From Homalodisca vitripennis (taxonomy: Eukaryota > Arthropoda > Insecta > Hemiptera > Cicadellidae), in NCBI RefSeq assembly GCF_021130785.1, contig NC_060214.1, positions 105,020,001 to 105,084,000 of the forward strand: a DNA stretch of 64,000 bases, read 5' to 3'. Shown in pieces: positions 26,310 through 38,824 of this stretch. Both the position numbers and the translations under genes were made by a program. The notes beneath the pieces were generated by a model. That model was not told where the DNA came from. It made no database searches and saw only the letters and a program-made list of their open reading frames with translations. The first letter of the stretch is position 1, and each line of letters opens with the position of its first letter.

Positions 26310-28180
26310 TTTAATGTGTTTTAATAAATATACACTGGTCAGAAGTTTCCGTAATTTTAAAAGTAACAGTGATGAAAATAGTATGTACAACAGTTTTTTT
26401 GAAAACTTTAAGCTATCTTTTTGTAAAGCGTTCCCTCACAAAGTAATAAAAATATTAAACAACAATATATTTTTCAAAGAAATGGATAACATCAGGCTTA
26501 AAAATTTCAAGTGAAAGGAACAGATTTTTGCACAAAATTAGCAACACATTTAGAGATCAAAACTTTAAAGCATTGTATCCGTAGGTACAAATAGGTTTTT
26601 AAAAAATGTGTAGCACTAGCAAAGTTAAGGTTCCAGAGTAATTACCTTACGGAATCAAATAATAAAGTTAATGCTACATAGCAGATGGTTACAAGAGAGA
26701 CTGGGAATCTCAGAGATGAGCCGGAAATAAAAGAGATTGTTAAGGATAATCATGTTATCACAAACGAAAAGACTATTGCTGTCACACTCAATTATTATTT
26801 CATTACCACAATATAAAATAATTATTAATTGCCAAACTATCGTAAAGCATTGAAATATATCTCAGTGTTTCAGAATTATCTCCCAAAAATATTTAATTTT
26901 AAACCAGTGACTGAAAAAGGAGATTATCAAAATTATACTTCCTCTATAACCAAGAAAATCAGCTGGTTTGGATGACATTTCTCCATTTTTATTAATCAAA
27001 CGTGTCAACGCTTTTTTCAAAGCCTCTTACAGCTCTATCAAATTTATCTCTCAAAGGAGGAATTTTTCCAAACCTATTAAAGTACTCCCTAGTAAAACTT
27101 ATTCCTAAGAAGCCTAACAAAAGTAGTTTAGATAACCTTAGACCAGTATCTATTCTACCAGCCTTTTCTGAAGTATTGAAGAGAGCAGTGTGCTCTAGAC
27201 TGAATTATTTCTTGGTAGAAAACAGTATTTTGTCAGTTTGGTTTTAACAAAGGAAAATGTTCCTTTGATGTGATCTTTGAGTTCTTGGAGCATGTGTCGG
27301 GTGCAGTGGACGGGTCGCGATACACCATTGGTGTTTTCTGTGACTTTTCTAAGGCGTCCGATTGTGTCAACCTTGATATTCTGGTCAGGAAGCTTGAGTA
27401 CTACGGAATGGGGGAGTGGCCATGAGGTGGTTTAAATCCTATCTTTTTGATCGCGAGCAGTGTGTAGTATTGAATTCTGAGACGAGAAGTGGGTTCCGGA
27501 AAGTGACTGCTGGTGTGCCACGAGGCTCGATACTTGGTCCCATCCTCTTTTTAATTTATTGCAATGATATGCCTGATGTTGTGAGTAACATAAAAATGGT
27601 TCTGTTCGCTGATGACACATCGGTAGTTGCCTCAGATAAAAACAAAGATCAATTGGTTGAGACATAGGTGGAGAATTTGAATTTAATGAAAGAATAGTTT
27701 TCAGCAAATGAGTTAAAGCTCAACCACACAAAATCTCAATTTCTCCATTTCCATATTAACTACCGAAATTCTTCCCATGGTGATTCCTCTTTTTTCCAAC
27801 CGATTTTAACTTAGTTCCAGCAACAACATTTCTAGGAATCAAAAACGTCTCATGTCTACCTTGGCACCACCACATTAATGATCTACTTAGCAAAGCGTTT
27901 TTTGCCCTTCTCACTCTTCCACGTGTTGTTGACAAACACACCCTCAAACAGGTTTACTTTGCCTATGCTCATTCCTATCAATCGTATGGAACGATCTTCT
28001 AGGAAAATTCCCCTGCCTCTGAAAAAGTGTTTTTTATCCAAAAGAAAAAGGTAAGACTGATCAACTCGGCTCTTTTTCGTGACCCATGCAGGAAGCACTA
28101 TAGAGACTTGCAAATACTTCCTCTACCTTCTCTCTTTATTCTTCAGAATCTTCTTTACGTCAAAGCGAACCAAGAATAGT
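26310..28180 (+). mobile_element. Non-LTR retrotransposon (Jockey/CR1-like LINE), 5'-truncated and decayed
   Basis: Plus-strand fragments follow the ORF2 order of Jockey/CR1-type LINEs. They are a connecting region after the endonuclease (26314-26514), RT fingers with LVKLIPKKP and LRPVSILPAFSEVLKRAV (27002-27247), FCDFSKASDCVN (about 27345), GVPRGSILGPILFLIY (about 27510-27560) and FADDTS (about 27607-27624). The C-terminal domain has FLGIKN, LPRVVDKHTLKQVYFAYAHS and NSPASEKVFF (about 27830-28060), ending near 28180. The endonuclease domain is missing and there are stops and frame changes, so the copy is dead. RT of this class copies its own RNA at a nicked target. Confidence 0.85.
26990..27667 (+). 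pseudogene. LINE reverse transcriptase core
   Basis: The two longest open pieces (27002-27247 and 27416-27667) cover RT motifs from the fingers to the palm. The catalytic FADDTS is intact, as is PRGSILGPILF. They are joined by a segment in another frame carrying FCDFSKASDCVN, where the family usually has F in place of the S after KA. At least one frame change lies between about 27240 and 27420. Neighbouring fragments on the same strand belong to the same element. Confidence 0.8.
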
Positions 28181-31100
28181 TATTTAATAACAGTTTTTTT
28201 CTCCTTTTGTTTGTTCCCTTAATATTTAAAAACAGAATGAGCTATAAAATAAAAAATTTTCATGTAGCATCAGCAAAGGTTGTTATGTGACACGAGAAGT
28301 GGTGTACTCCTACCATGTTTATAATAGTTTATAAAAAGTTACATTTCTTATCATGCGATTTATAACAACTTTTATTTATTCAAGATAATTATATAACGTG
28401 GAATATCCTTGAATAACTGCTTTATAAAATACTGAGTGTTCTGTAAAATAGCTTATAAGGAGCACCAAAACTTATTAAAGTACCTCACGGTAATATAAAT
28501 CTTGAATTTTGGTTAAGAGTGAATTTTTAATATCATCATAGTAACTGTAGAATATGTAGTAAATACATCAGCAATGAAATATAATGACAATTAATGTTTT
28601 TTGCAGACGTTAAAACCAATATTTCATCCACATCACTGCTGCCATTTATCGAATCAATCTCATGTCGTGATAATTCAGCCCTGTACTACCCATCACCTTG
28701 GCTATTCGAAAAATATATAACAATAAATATCTGAATTTACCACTAGAAATTTTCAGCCTTTTGTTATTTTTCCTATCAGTAAAATATTTTTTTAACCACT
28801 CAATGGTATTAGTATATATTCCTTAAGAGATTTGATTGTATATTTGTGTTGCTCTATTATGCAGTCTTGTTATTGTAGTCCATGAAACGTGAGAAAATTT
28901 GCATTGTATAAACACATAAGGTAGTTTTTCTTAAAATCAATCGTGAGCCGTTATATTCAAGGATGACAAATGGGAGGCCATCGAAATAGGTTAAACTCTG
29001 AATCACATGAGATTTAGCTTGATATACTTAAAGTAAACTGATGGTGCCATACCTAATACTTATCTGTCTGGTGGTCACTTAAAGTTTTTATCAAAGTATA
29101 AAACGTTTGATCGTAAACAAATATATTATTAAATATAAAGCTTTTTCTATTGGAATATAACTTCAGCTTTCATTAAAATCTCCTAAATTAGATAATTATA
29201 AATTCAAACTCACTTTATCAGATTTCGAATAAATTCCACCACATCTCTTCAAAGTATAAGAGCTTCAGCAAGGAAGCTAATACTTTTCAAAGAATATAAA
29301 CTTGGAACTGTTAATCGCTCATTAGCGATTCTTACACGACTCTTCCCGTTCAATGGCCTTTGTAGCTTGCCAAATTATAATTAACTAGGAAAACATTTCT
29401 CATAATATTTCAGGTTTTTCTTGATTTTGCGTAACCGTTAGTACTACATATAACACCATTTTAAAACCAGAGATGTTAGGCTATTGCTTTAAATATGTAC
29501 AACAAAATTACACTAATAGGTATTTTTATGCTAACAGTAACCAACAAAATGATTTCGTTTAACTGATGATCGGAACTTATCTAATACTAGACTAGTAGGA
29601 CTTGTAATTGGGGGAATCAGTTAGTATTGAATTTACACATTACTGCAAAACTACTTATAGAAAGGTAGTAAATTGTGTCTCACAATGGCTTATACACATT
29701 GACAAGTTGTAACGCCTATGCGGTTTGCCACTTAGGTGTTCCTAATTTACCTTGGCAATTAAGAGGCACAAAGTTAATTTGTTCAATTAGTTTCTTTAGG
29801 AAGACTACATAATCCTACGTATTTCCCCAGAAAATTTTAGAAAATGACGAAATATCGCAATTACATCAAAATTAAGTTTAATTATTACCATTTTGCAGCA
29901 TTTTGAAATGCTTAGTAGTATTATTTTAAAAAAACAATTTATTAATAGAAGAACCAAAAAAATATCTAATTTATTTAAATTTTACATCAAAATCTTATTA
30001 CTTATTACTCACAAAACAAATTATTAGTGTATATAAACAAAAATCTGTTAAAAAATACAGCTATATTACAAACGTGTGTGTGTGCGCGCGCGCGTAATTT
30101 TGTGTGGATTTCAATAACAATATTTTTTTAACCAGGAAACTCAATAAATTGTGAAGAAATTTGCCATGTTGTTTAAATATATATTACCCCGACGAGCGTT
30201 TAAGTTAAACATCTCTTAATACATTTTTTGGTGACAATTTTCCCTATTTTATATTCCAATGGATAATATTTGAAGCATGTTGCAGTGGGTAAATTAGAAT
30301 ATTTACGCCATATCTTTAGATATTTATTTTTTAACTTAAACTGTTCATAAGTTATAAATGGCATTTATCGTCATTCCGTGCTGCACTGGCCACGGAACCA
30401 TTAATTAAAAACATTTAATTAACTGAAACTTGCAAGTCTAAGTTTCAAAAGCAATTTTGAAACAATATAAACAGTTGTTGCCTTCACAATCATTTCCGAG
30501 ATACATTTCATTTTGTTCGCTGATGCAAATTGTATGCAAATGTTAGGAATATGTGCCTGGAGAATTTATAAGGCTTTTTTTTCAATAAAAAATGGAACAA
30601 TTTACAGAACAAATAACAAAAATCGAGAACAAAGAATTACATTGCAGAATAAGTTCATAACGTAAAAAGCAAATTATGTAGATTCCTTTTTTGTATTGAG
30701 TATAATAAAGTAATTTTTGTGCTGTATGTCATAGACCATTGAATAATAGGTTTTATACCGATTTAAATTTAATAAGCTTGTATCCGTGATAATATTCTTT
30801 ATAATAATATAAATATGTGAATACCTATTTCAATCTGCCACATTATTGATCACTCTTTATTAATTTTGTTTTCTAGCTCTATCTATTATTCTCGTACAGC
30901 TAAGAAACATTTACGATTTGTACTAATGCAGTAACTAACGTTATTTGTTTAAAAATATGTGATTAATTATATAAACATCCCTTGACACCCACCTATGTTT
31001 AATAATGCAGTTTAAGTATATATTTATACACTGAGTATATAGAGACAGATTCTATACAAATTATGTATGTTAATACTTTCTATTACCGTTTATATCAAAA

Positions 31101-33670
31101 TATCAAATTAAAGCAAAGTCTAACATTTATTACATCATCTCAAGGGAAGAGCATTACCCAAAGTGTTATGACCTCCAAGATAAAGTGGACAGATTGCATC
31201 GTCGAAACGAGCTTTCTTTGTCTTCTAGACCCTCCATTTTGTACACCCTTGTCTTAAGTTTGAAAATTGTGTCTGGCTCAAATGTACCTCTATTTCTTAG
31301 ATTCTTTGAATTTTCAAAAACTCATTTTTTCTTTTCACTGTATGTTTTGACCCTAAACCCAACTGAGTTCTTCACTAGATCCAGAGAATGTTTTAAAGTA
31401 AAATTCTTAAGAAGATTTATCGCAAGACCTATTAAGCTTTTTCGCACGAACGGGCAGATATCGACACGATTTCATTAATGCTCGGTTGGATACATAAGAA
31501 AATACAGCTGATTGCATAAAATATCGTGGTTAATATTAGTTTATGTCCGGATAATGGGATGACGTCTGCAGACAGGACACGTGACACGTTTTCCTTAAGT
31601 AAAGAAAATTAGGAAACTAGTGTGAGCAAGAGTCGAAGAATTCTGTAATGCTAAGATGTACCATAGTATGGTGGATCGGATCACATCGCTTGCTCTACGC
31701 ATTTTTTATTTACAATGTTTAAAATTTGATAAGAAAATAATGAAATAATTTGTTTCTATATAGTGTGTTAGAAGAGTTGCCATTGGACATTTGGAAACGT
31801 TAATACAAAGAGTCCGTGGGACAAGTTAACAAATTTACAGCGAAAGCCTGGCTACAAAAATATGTGTCAAACAAGAAACAATAGAATCCTCTTCCCCTCT
31901 ATGGGTAATTTCAAAAGATAACATAATAAAAACATTTGTCCTTGTTGAGTTTTTGTATGTGCTCTTTCTCTCTCCCTGTATGGTGTATCATTGTAAAGCA
32001 ACAGTTTAAGCATTCATTAATAGATAGCAAACTAAGTATCAAACTTTGAACCTGTGTTAATCTTGTAGGATAATTGTAAAAATGTAGTTTTACGTGAAAA
32101 AATATTCTTGACCCCTAAAAGCAAGATTATTAGTTTTTATTAGTATCTGGTTTCAGGTATTTGTCATAACCTTAAACTCTTTTGAGTGCAATCCAACTTC
32201 TCTTAAATTTAACCTACCTGGGCATTTAGTTTACCAAGACTCCTTGAAGTCGTATTGGTGCCTAATGTGCATTTACGATCTACATTATCTTCGTCCACTG
32301 GAACTCAATACAACTCACTGGAAATAGTTGATGTGCTTTAGTGGAAGTTCGGAGAAAAAACCAGCCAACAGCCAGCCTAGCAGTATCAGTTGTTTGGCTT
32401 GATCAGGAGAAAGCAATCCAGAGTGATGACTGAAACATCCCTTAACTTTAAATTCCTACTTAGTTTATAGTTCTTAAGACATGCAATAGTACTTATATGA
32501 TTAAAAATTCGCCAGATTTCTTACGTATGCTTTTTACTTTAGTATAGGATATGGCATTACGAATAACAAGGAAAAAACCAATTGTAGAATAAGAAAACTA
32601 AGTTGAAATAAAGAAATAGTCCTGGTGCTATAACTACGACATGTTAGCAACGACGTTTTAGCACCTTTCAGGAAAGGAAGTTTCTACAATTAAGGGAGTG
32701 GTTGGATTGACACTTCAGACATTCTTTCCTTTCCATTATAACTCTCAATATGCCAGCAGATTGTTTCTAAAATAAAATTTTTAGCATTTGGCTTTGGATT
32801 ACAGTAGCATATTTTTAGTCCATTAGGGTTCGTCAAAAGATTTTACGACTCTGACAGTATAAAATATTGATTTTAGGTTTTTATAGCTTGTTTTTTGGAA
32901 ATGAAAAATATTAAAACACACAGTCTCAGCACTAGGTTGAATGTTGGGCATGTATTTGGTTGCAGTAACCGTAGACGCTCCGCCAATTCATGACGTGATG
33001 TTTCCGACGCATAGCAGGTCAGGTTAGGTCACTTTGACTGGGGGGGGGGGTGGATCCCCTCCAGTACTTCTAAGTCTCTACCGGTTAGGCTTTTACTTTG
33101 TGTTGGTGAGGGTCAAAGCCCTAGTAGCTTTATAGCGTTGCTTTCCAGCAGCCAGATTGCTCATCTCATCCTCACAGCAGCTGAACTCTTCAGGAGGCAT
33201 AAGAAGGAGGCGGACATATCTCGCTAGGCAGCAGAACACAAAACTCATCAGTAAACCTAGAAATAGGTGACCATTTTATATAAATACTTTACTCCAGATT
33301 ATAATCATTTACAAGAAATGGCAGAGTCATAATCGTACTCTATTCTACATCTCTCTCTAAAATGCTATTCTAGTGACTACTAAAGTGAATGCCAAGAAAA
33401 TAGGTCAAAAGTATACGTCCCCATTTAATATTCTATCAATGTTTGTTGTGTGTGGAAATCTTTATAACAACATGATTACTTCCGATTATATGAAAGTTAC
33501 TTCTGTTACTGTTTTCAAATTACTATTCAAACATTTATTACAATTAACTTGTATTTTATGTACTAACCTGTAGGACATTATTAGGTAGGTTTACACTTAC
33601 TATATAAATATTATTATTTTAATTACTTTGTTATATAAATGTTTAGAATGTGATAGAAAAAGAATAAGTG
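28181..33670. other. Long non-coding stretch
   Basis: No gene recognised. It contains a short (GT)(GC) run at 30074-30094, a G-run near 33041-33050, and a GC-richer patch at about 33000-33240 that looks like a dispersed-repeat fragment but that I could not name. A 97-codon frame at 31185-31478 has no recognisable motif. Confidence 0.5.
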
Positions 33671-33679
33671 AATATAGTG

Positions 33680-33774
33680 TACTGTTTTCAACGGGAAATT
33701 GCGTGCGAAGCCGCGGGCAACTTTTGCAAAAAATTATTGAAAATGCGCAGCAAAAGCGCGCCGGGCCCGCTAGT
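33680..33774 (+). mobile_element. Helitron-like 3' end (candidate)
   Basis: The GC-rich patch GTGCGAAGCCGCGGGCAAC is followed by GCGCGCCGGGCCCG and then CTAGT at 33770-33774. Helitrons end in CTRR preceded by a GC-rich hairpin and insert next to T. The palindromic CCGGGCCCG just before CTAG and the GAAGCCGCGGGCAAC wording, which I recall from insect Helitron-type repeats, support the call. The 5' end was not found. Confidence 0.35.
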
Positions 33775-33779
33775 ATATT

Positions 33780-34932
33780 ATAAAAACTATTGTATGCAGG
33801 TAAAATGTACCTAAAATCCATAGGATTATTTTAATAATACATTTAAAACAAAGTTTATAATTAATTGTATTTGTTTAACATATGTATAACTTTTACGATA
33901 ATGTATGCTACAATTTAACTTGCCTTTGGAGACATTACAAGTTTACCTCGGCATACAACATGGTGAGAGCAGCATGTTTAACTTCTGTTTTACTTTTTAC
34001 GAGTAAAACCTCTCTTCGTGTAAATTTTAACATTTGTTAAGTGTTTTGTTTGTATTACGCACACAACTGAAGATCACGGCAGGCAGTATACATGCACAGT
34101 AAATATGTAAGAGCATATTCTGTTTATTGAAGGCATACGTAATAATATCAAGGTCAAATGTATAAGATAATTTGGTAAAGGGAGGCTCCAGACAACTGAT
34201 ATTTTCCTGTAGTAGACTCAAAATAAGGCCCCATTTTTTCCTTAAAATTTATTTACCCGTTTCTTTGTTGAGAAAGAATTGTAGCAGTACATTTCACTAA
34301 TACTGAATTATGTAAATAATAATAATCGATAGCTAAAAAATTAATTTAAAAAAATTGGAAAATTGGAGGGGTCCTTTCGGACCCTTGGGCCCCCTCGATG
34401 GCTACGTCCTTGATGTCAGTGTTTATAATATTAAATTGTTGTCATAGCTTGGTTTATTTATAAAATAGTTTTAATTTTAAAAACAAACAGTAATATTACG
34501 GTATAATTTAGTAAATTTGCAAAAAACTGTAAAACATTTTTTCAATCTAATAATAGTAACTTATAATTCAAAATGGGAAGGAAAACTTACAACTTGTAGA
34601 GTACCGGTAAATACAGAAATACCGATAGCTTGATAGCTTTTTTATGGTTTCCATCAAAAACACTGTAACAAACGTAACCCACACAATGTCATAAATGTTT
34701 AAACTAACAAAGTGCTTCCTTTGATAGCTTTGTGGAAATCCCTGACTGGGTGTAATTGAATATCAACCACCAAAAACCTTATGAAACCTTTCCATACATA
34801 TATCCATTAATATGCCTACAGTTGTGGTTCGCTGATGTAATGATTTATAAGTGCTTCAGACAAATTTCCGCATTTATATTCACTATACCTATTACCATGA
34901 GCATCGAAATGTAACATATTGTCTTAAATCTA
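33780..34932. other. Non-coding stretch
   Basis: No gene recognised. A small GC-rich patch at 34360-34412 (a GGGTCC-TTTC-GGACCC hairpin followed by GGGCCCCC and GCTACGTCCTTGATG) looks like the end of an unidentified repeat. Confidence 0.5.
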
Positions 34933-34933
34933 T

Positions 34934-34944
34934 ACATACACACA

Positions 34945-34999
<55 letters not shown>
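34934..34999. repeat. (CA)n microsatellite
   Basis: About 30 CA units with occasional interruptions. Confidence 0.95.
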
Positions 35000-35000
<1 letters not shown>

Positions 35001-35240
35001 TCCGTATGTCCCCTATTACCATAACATTTATGGTTGAAATAAAATATTTATCAATGTTAATTGATAGGTTACAAGTAACATTTTAAATTCAACATTGTGG
35101 ATTAGGAATGAGAAAGTAAAAATACTTAAGGGGATGAGAAAACTGAAAAGGGAAACTGTATACAAGTATATATAACTGTGAAATCACACAGTAAAATTGT
35201 TATTGTAGTATTGCAAACATTTTTGTAAAGATATATTATA

Positions 35241-35521
35241 CATGGTGTACTTAAAGTCCTGCACAGGTATAATATTTTATGAACGATAAAAGATAAATCA
35301 ACAAGATTAGGTACATCAACACTAAACCTAAAAATATACTTTTTCAAGGAACTATAAGTTTTCTGTAATATCATGGGGACGTCCCGCAAGGAGTCAGAAG
35401 GAAATCTTAAATAGGAGCATAGGTCAATATACACATAATTTTAAGGAGCTTATCTAACAGAGTTTAATGGCGCAAACCGCACTCAAAAAGATTGATCCAG
35501 TACAAAATGGCGGCTGTTCAG
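35241..35521. repeat. Left terminal inverted repeat of mariner
   Basis: Pairs with 36992-37209. Shared blocks include GGTGTAC, CTGAACAGGTATAAT-like sequence, CACTAAACCTAAAAATATAC, GCAAACCGCA and AAAATGGCGGCTGTTCA. About 65 bp between roughly 35370 and 35435 has no counterpart on the right. Confidence 0.85.
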
Positions 35522-35701
35522 GTTTTATTTAAAAAAGATGTTTACTTACCAATTTTTTTCAGGGTAAATGTTCGAATTGTTTCACCTCCGGTTATTTGAC
35601 AGATGGAAAGACGCACATAAAAACTATCAACATAATTTTGCAGGGCAACTTGAGGAATTGTCTGACATTCTTGAAGTATTATTTATCACAGTTCATTAAA
35701 A

Positions 35702-36629
35702 TATTGAGGCATTGTATTGTAGACGTTGTCTTTAAGGTAAACCCAAACAAAATAGTCTAATGGAGATAGATCTGGTGAACGCGCTGGCCGTTATACAGTC
35801 CCCCGCCTTCCGATCCACCGTTGCCAAAAAACAGTGTTTAAATAGGCTCTTACGTCGATGCCGTAGTATGGGGTGCTCCGTCCTGTTGAAATCAGATATT
35901 CTGGAAATGTTCTCCAAACATATTTCGAAGTGCTGGTGTAATTTAATTTTCCAGCAAACGTTAGTATGATATTGCATTTTAATTTCCTTCAATAAAGAAA
36001 GGACCTACCAACTGGGTACCTATCACACCAATCCAGACATTCACCTTTAGTGGATACTGCGTATGTGCCTCCCGCATCCAGTGAGGATTTTCGATACTCC
36101 AGTAACGGCAATTGTGCCTGTTTACGCTTCCATTAAGCATAAACGAACACTCTCTGAAAACACAATATTTTTTACATCAATTTCGTTGCGATCTATTTTG
36201 GCCATCATAGTTTCACAAAATTCTATACTTTGATCGAAATCATCTTCGTTGAGTTCGTGCACCACATGAACTTTATAAGGCTTAAAATTAGACCCTTTCA
36301 GAATTTTTTTTACAGACGTAATAGAGATGTCATGAGTTTAAGCTGCTGAGTATAGAGACTCTTGCGGGTTCTCAATAAATGACTGCATTACATCTACAGA
36401 GTTGTCTTCGGTTGTTGCAGTAGCGGCCCTTCCTGACCTATGACGATCGGAAAACACTTCCTGTTTCCATAAAGCGTAGAACAGTTCTCCCTACAGTTGT
36501 TCTAGAAATTGGCTGCCTCTCGTGTAAGTAGTCATTAAATAAATGGCATGCTTCCTTGTGTGATCGTCTGTTGTTTCCCCAACCAACCATCATAAGAAGT
36601 GTTATACGTTCACGTTCGTCAAGCGACAT
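35702..36629 (-). pseudogene. Mariner (DD41D) transposase, frameshifted
   Basis: The start at 36629 gives MSLDERERITLLMMVGWGNN, then CHLFNDYL and PISRTTVGRTVLRFMETGSV, an N-terminal helix-turn-helix region that binds the inverted repeats. Downstream blocks are VNRHNCRYWS and NPHWM, VNVWIGVIG, VGPFFIEGN, QQDGAP and RSPDLSPLDYFVWVYLKDNVY up to about 35702. The frame breaks at several points, including an in-frame stop near 36342. At about 36150-36158 a base is missing in the codon where the first catalytic aspartate is expected. The intact family catalyses cut-and-paste transposition at TA sites. No functional protein can be made from this copy. Confidence 0.85.
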
Positions 36630-36991
36630 AGTGTATTTGAAGAACTACAAGCAATACTACAAACTCTTTTGTACTAAAGCGCACTGATATAAAGGTTGAA
36701 AATCACTACTAAACAATTAAAACTAGAATAGCCTACTATGAATAGACTGGCTAATACGAAAGTCCAAACTGCGACCCACAGATAAGAGCTTTGTAATTGT
36801 TACTGTTATCAGGTTTTCCCCGTCATCAATATATTAGGACCAAATTTGTAACCCCTGAGTATAACTGACGTCATAATTCACTTATGTACAACTGACAAGC
36901 ATAATGTAGTATTTAGCTGCAGCATTCGTTTGGTTGCAGTTTTTATTTACTGGGGTTATGGCCACTAATAAAATGTAACCAAGAAAAACCT

Positions 36992-37209
36992 TTGAACAGC
37001 CGCCATTTTGTATTGTAGCAATCATTTTGACTGCGGTTTGCGGTATTAAACTCTGCTAGATAATTCCTTTAAAATGATGTGTTACAGAAAACTGATAGTT
37101 CCTTCAAAAAGTATATTTTTAGGTTTAGTGTTGGTGTACCAAATCTTTTTGATTTATCTGTTATCGTTCAGAAAACATTATACCTGTTCAGGACTTTATG
37201 TACACCCCG
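36992..37209. repeat. Right terminal inverted repeat of mariner
   Basis: About 218 bp, the shorter of the two repeats. The inner boundary is where similarity to the left repeat ends, just inside the GAACAGCCGCCATTTTG block. Confidence 0.85.
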
Positions 37210-37211
37210 TA

Positions 37212-38738
37212 TATTACAAATAAATTGCATTTAGATTTTCAACGAAATCCTAAGTTTACTACGATAAATTACCTGAACATATAAAGCTATAAAATGATTA
37301 ATCTGTGTAAAACTATCTTGCCAAAACTGAATCAAAGCAACTCCGTCAAAAAGAATCAGCACAAGATCGAAAAGGGATGTTAATATTAAACATTTATAAG
37401 ACCAGATAGCTTGATGCAGTTATATTATAATCTCAGAAATTGTATTTCAGATGACTGGGAACGTGCTTAGGGTCGGTTCAAGTGAAGGAACGGACCCTAT
37501 ATATATAGTTGAGACAAGTCACGCTGTATTCCTACATGTAATTATAAACTACAAACTAGATCGTTCAACACTATTATTAGTTTCAGGATTCGTGGAATCT
37601 ATCCTTATAAGTTACAAAGAGAATTGTCACTTGTGTTATAACTTCAAACTGGGTTATTGTCTCGTTATAAGTTACCGGCTGACTTGATACAGGTCGGAAA
37701 ACAAGTCTCCAAATAAACTGATAGCATCGTTTGAAACTGTTGAGCACAATCGTGTTTATATTAAAAATACAGTATACATATTATAAATAAAGTCGCGTTC
37801 AAAGCATTTTTAATGTCGAACATGGTTTTAAAATTAATTCAAACTTTTTTACTCAACGCTTTTTTGTATATTTTGCTATACAGTCTTAAAATTCAAAGTA
37901 GCATCACATCACTGAGAAGGAAATGGTTTTTTTATAGAATAGACATAATTCAAAAAGGAATAAAATCCTCAATAATTCGTGCACAGTATTTGTTGTTTGA
38001 TCAATGAAATCAAGAGGAAGTAGTCGCAACAGTGGATGTATGGTACATAAATATTACAGTTAATCTCGTTATAGAAGCCAGGTTTGTGAAAGTAGTCGTC
38101 AAAACCATTTGATATTGCGCACACAGTTACCACAGTTCAGCTCGTCTGAGAAGTCAGTGCAACAAGGAAAGTTGTCACACTAATGGATAATTGTTACGCC
38201 CTCGTAGTTAAGCTCGTCTGTAAAGTCAGGGCAGTCAGGGAAGTTGTCCCACTAGTGTTCTCTTGTTACAGGATAGACACTTCTTATTTTCTGGTATACA
38301 AGCGAATTCCTCTAGAGAATTGAATATGTAGATAATAAATTGCATAATAAAAATAACCTACTAGAATATACTGTATTTACTCCTAGACGTAATTAGCTAT
38401 TAGCGGTCACCCTGTTTCAAATGTAATTTCACGGGCTGTGCAATTGTATTAGCTTTTGGTTCAAGTTATATATTTCCGATGCCAATTTTGCGTTTGCCCT
38501 GTTGCCACAATCAAGAAACTATGTCAAAAAGTGTATATTTAAAGCCATTGTAATTGATTTCGATCTTAATATTTTATCGTGCCATGACGACTTATGGACC
38601 AAGAAAATATATATAAATACAGAGATCTGAGAAGCCTAATTTGATAAAAAGACAACAGAGTGTGGTTTAATATTACTTAAAACTATACTAAAAGGTAGAT
38701 AGTTACTTTGTCTATGGTATCAAGTATTATATTATAAC

Positions 38739-38741
<3 letters not shown>
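37212..38741. other. Non-coding stretch
   Basis: No gene recognised. A 78-codon frame at 37451 follows an acceptor-like TTTCAG but has no motif. A diverged 72-bp tandem duplication lies at 38139-38282. Confidence 0.5.
38139..38282. repeat. Diverged 72-bp tandem duplication
   Basis: AGCTCGTCTG starts both units, at 38139 and 38211. It is followed in each by AAGTCAG, AGTTGTC, CACTA and TTGTTAC blocks. Confidence 0.75.

Positions 38742-38820
<79 letters not shown>
38742..38820. repeat. (TA)n(TG)n compound microsatellite
   Basis: About 18 TA units followed by about 22 TG units. Confidence 0.95.
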
Positions 38821-38822
<2 letters not shown>

Positions 38823-38824
38823 AA

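Larger units (their letters stand above)
35241..37209 (-). mobile_element. Mariner element, DD41D type, with long terminal inverted repeats
   Basis: A 1,969-bp element is bounded by TA dinucleotides at 35239-35240 and 37210-37211, the Tc1/mariner target duplication. The left end starts CATGGTGTAC and the right end, read inwards, CGGGGTGTAC. The two ends stay similar for about 218 bp, and the left repeat carries an extra stretch of roughly 65 bp. The transposase lies on the minus strand. The spacing between the second and third acidic catalytic residues (QQDGAP at 35880-35882 and PLDYF at 35755-35757) is 125 nt, so about 41 residues with one indel. This matches the DD41D (rosa-like) mariner group. 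Frameshifts make it inactive. Confidence 0.85.

Noticed and set aside
27432..28113. Minus-strand frames over the LINE
   Set aside because: They are shadows of the plus-strand reverse transcriptase and C-terminal fragments.
31185..31478. 97-codon plus-strand frame
   Set aside because: No recognisable domain, rich in Phe/Leu/Ser; no splice or repeat context.
33000..33240. GC-richer patch considered as a host exon
   Set aside because: Stops in the frames I examined; it reads more like a fragment of a dispersed repeat, which I could not identify.
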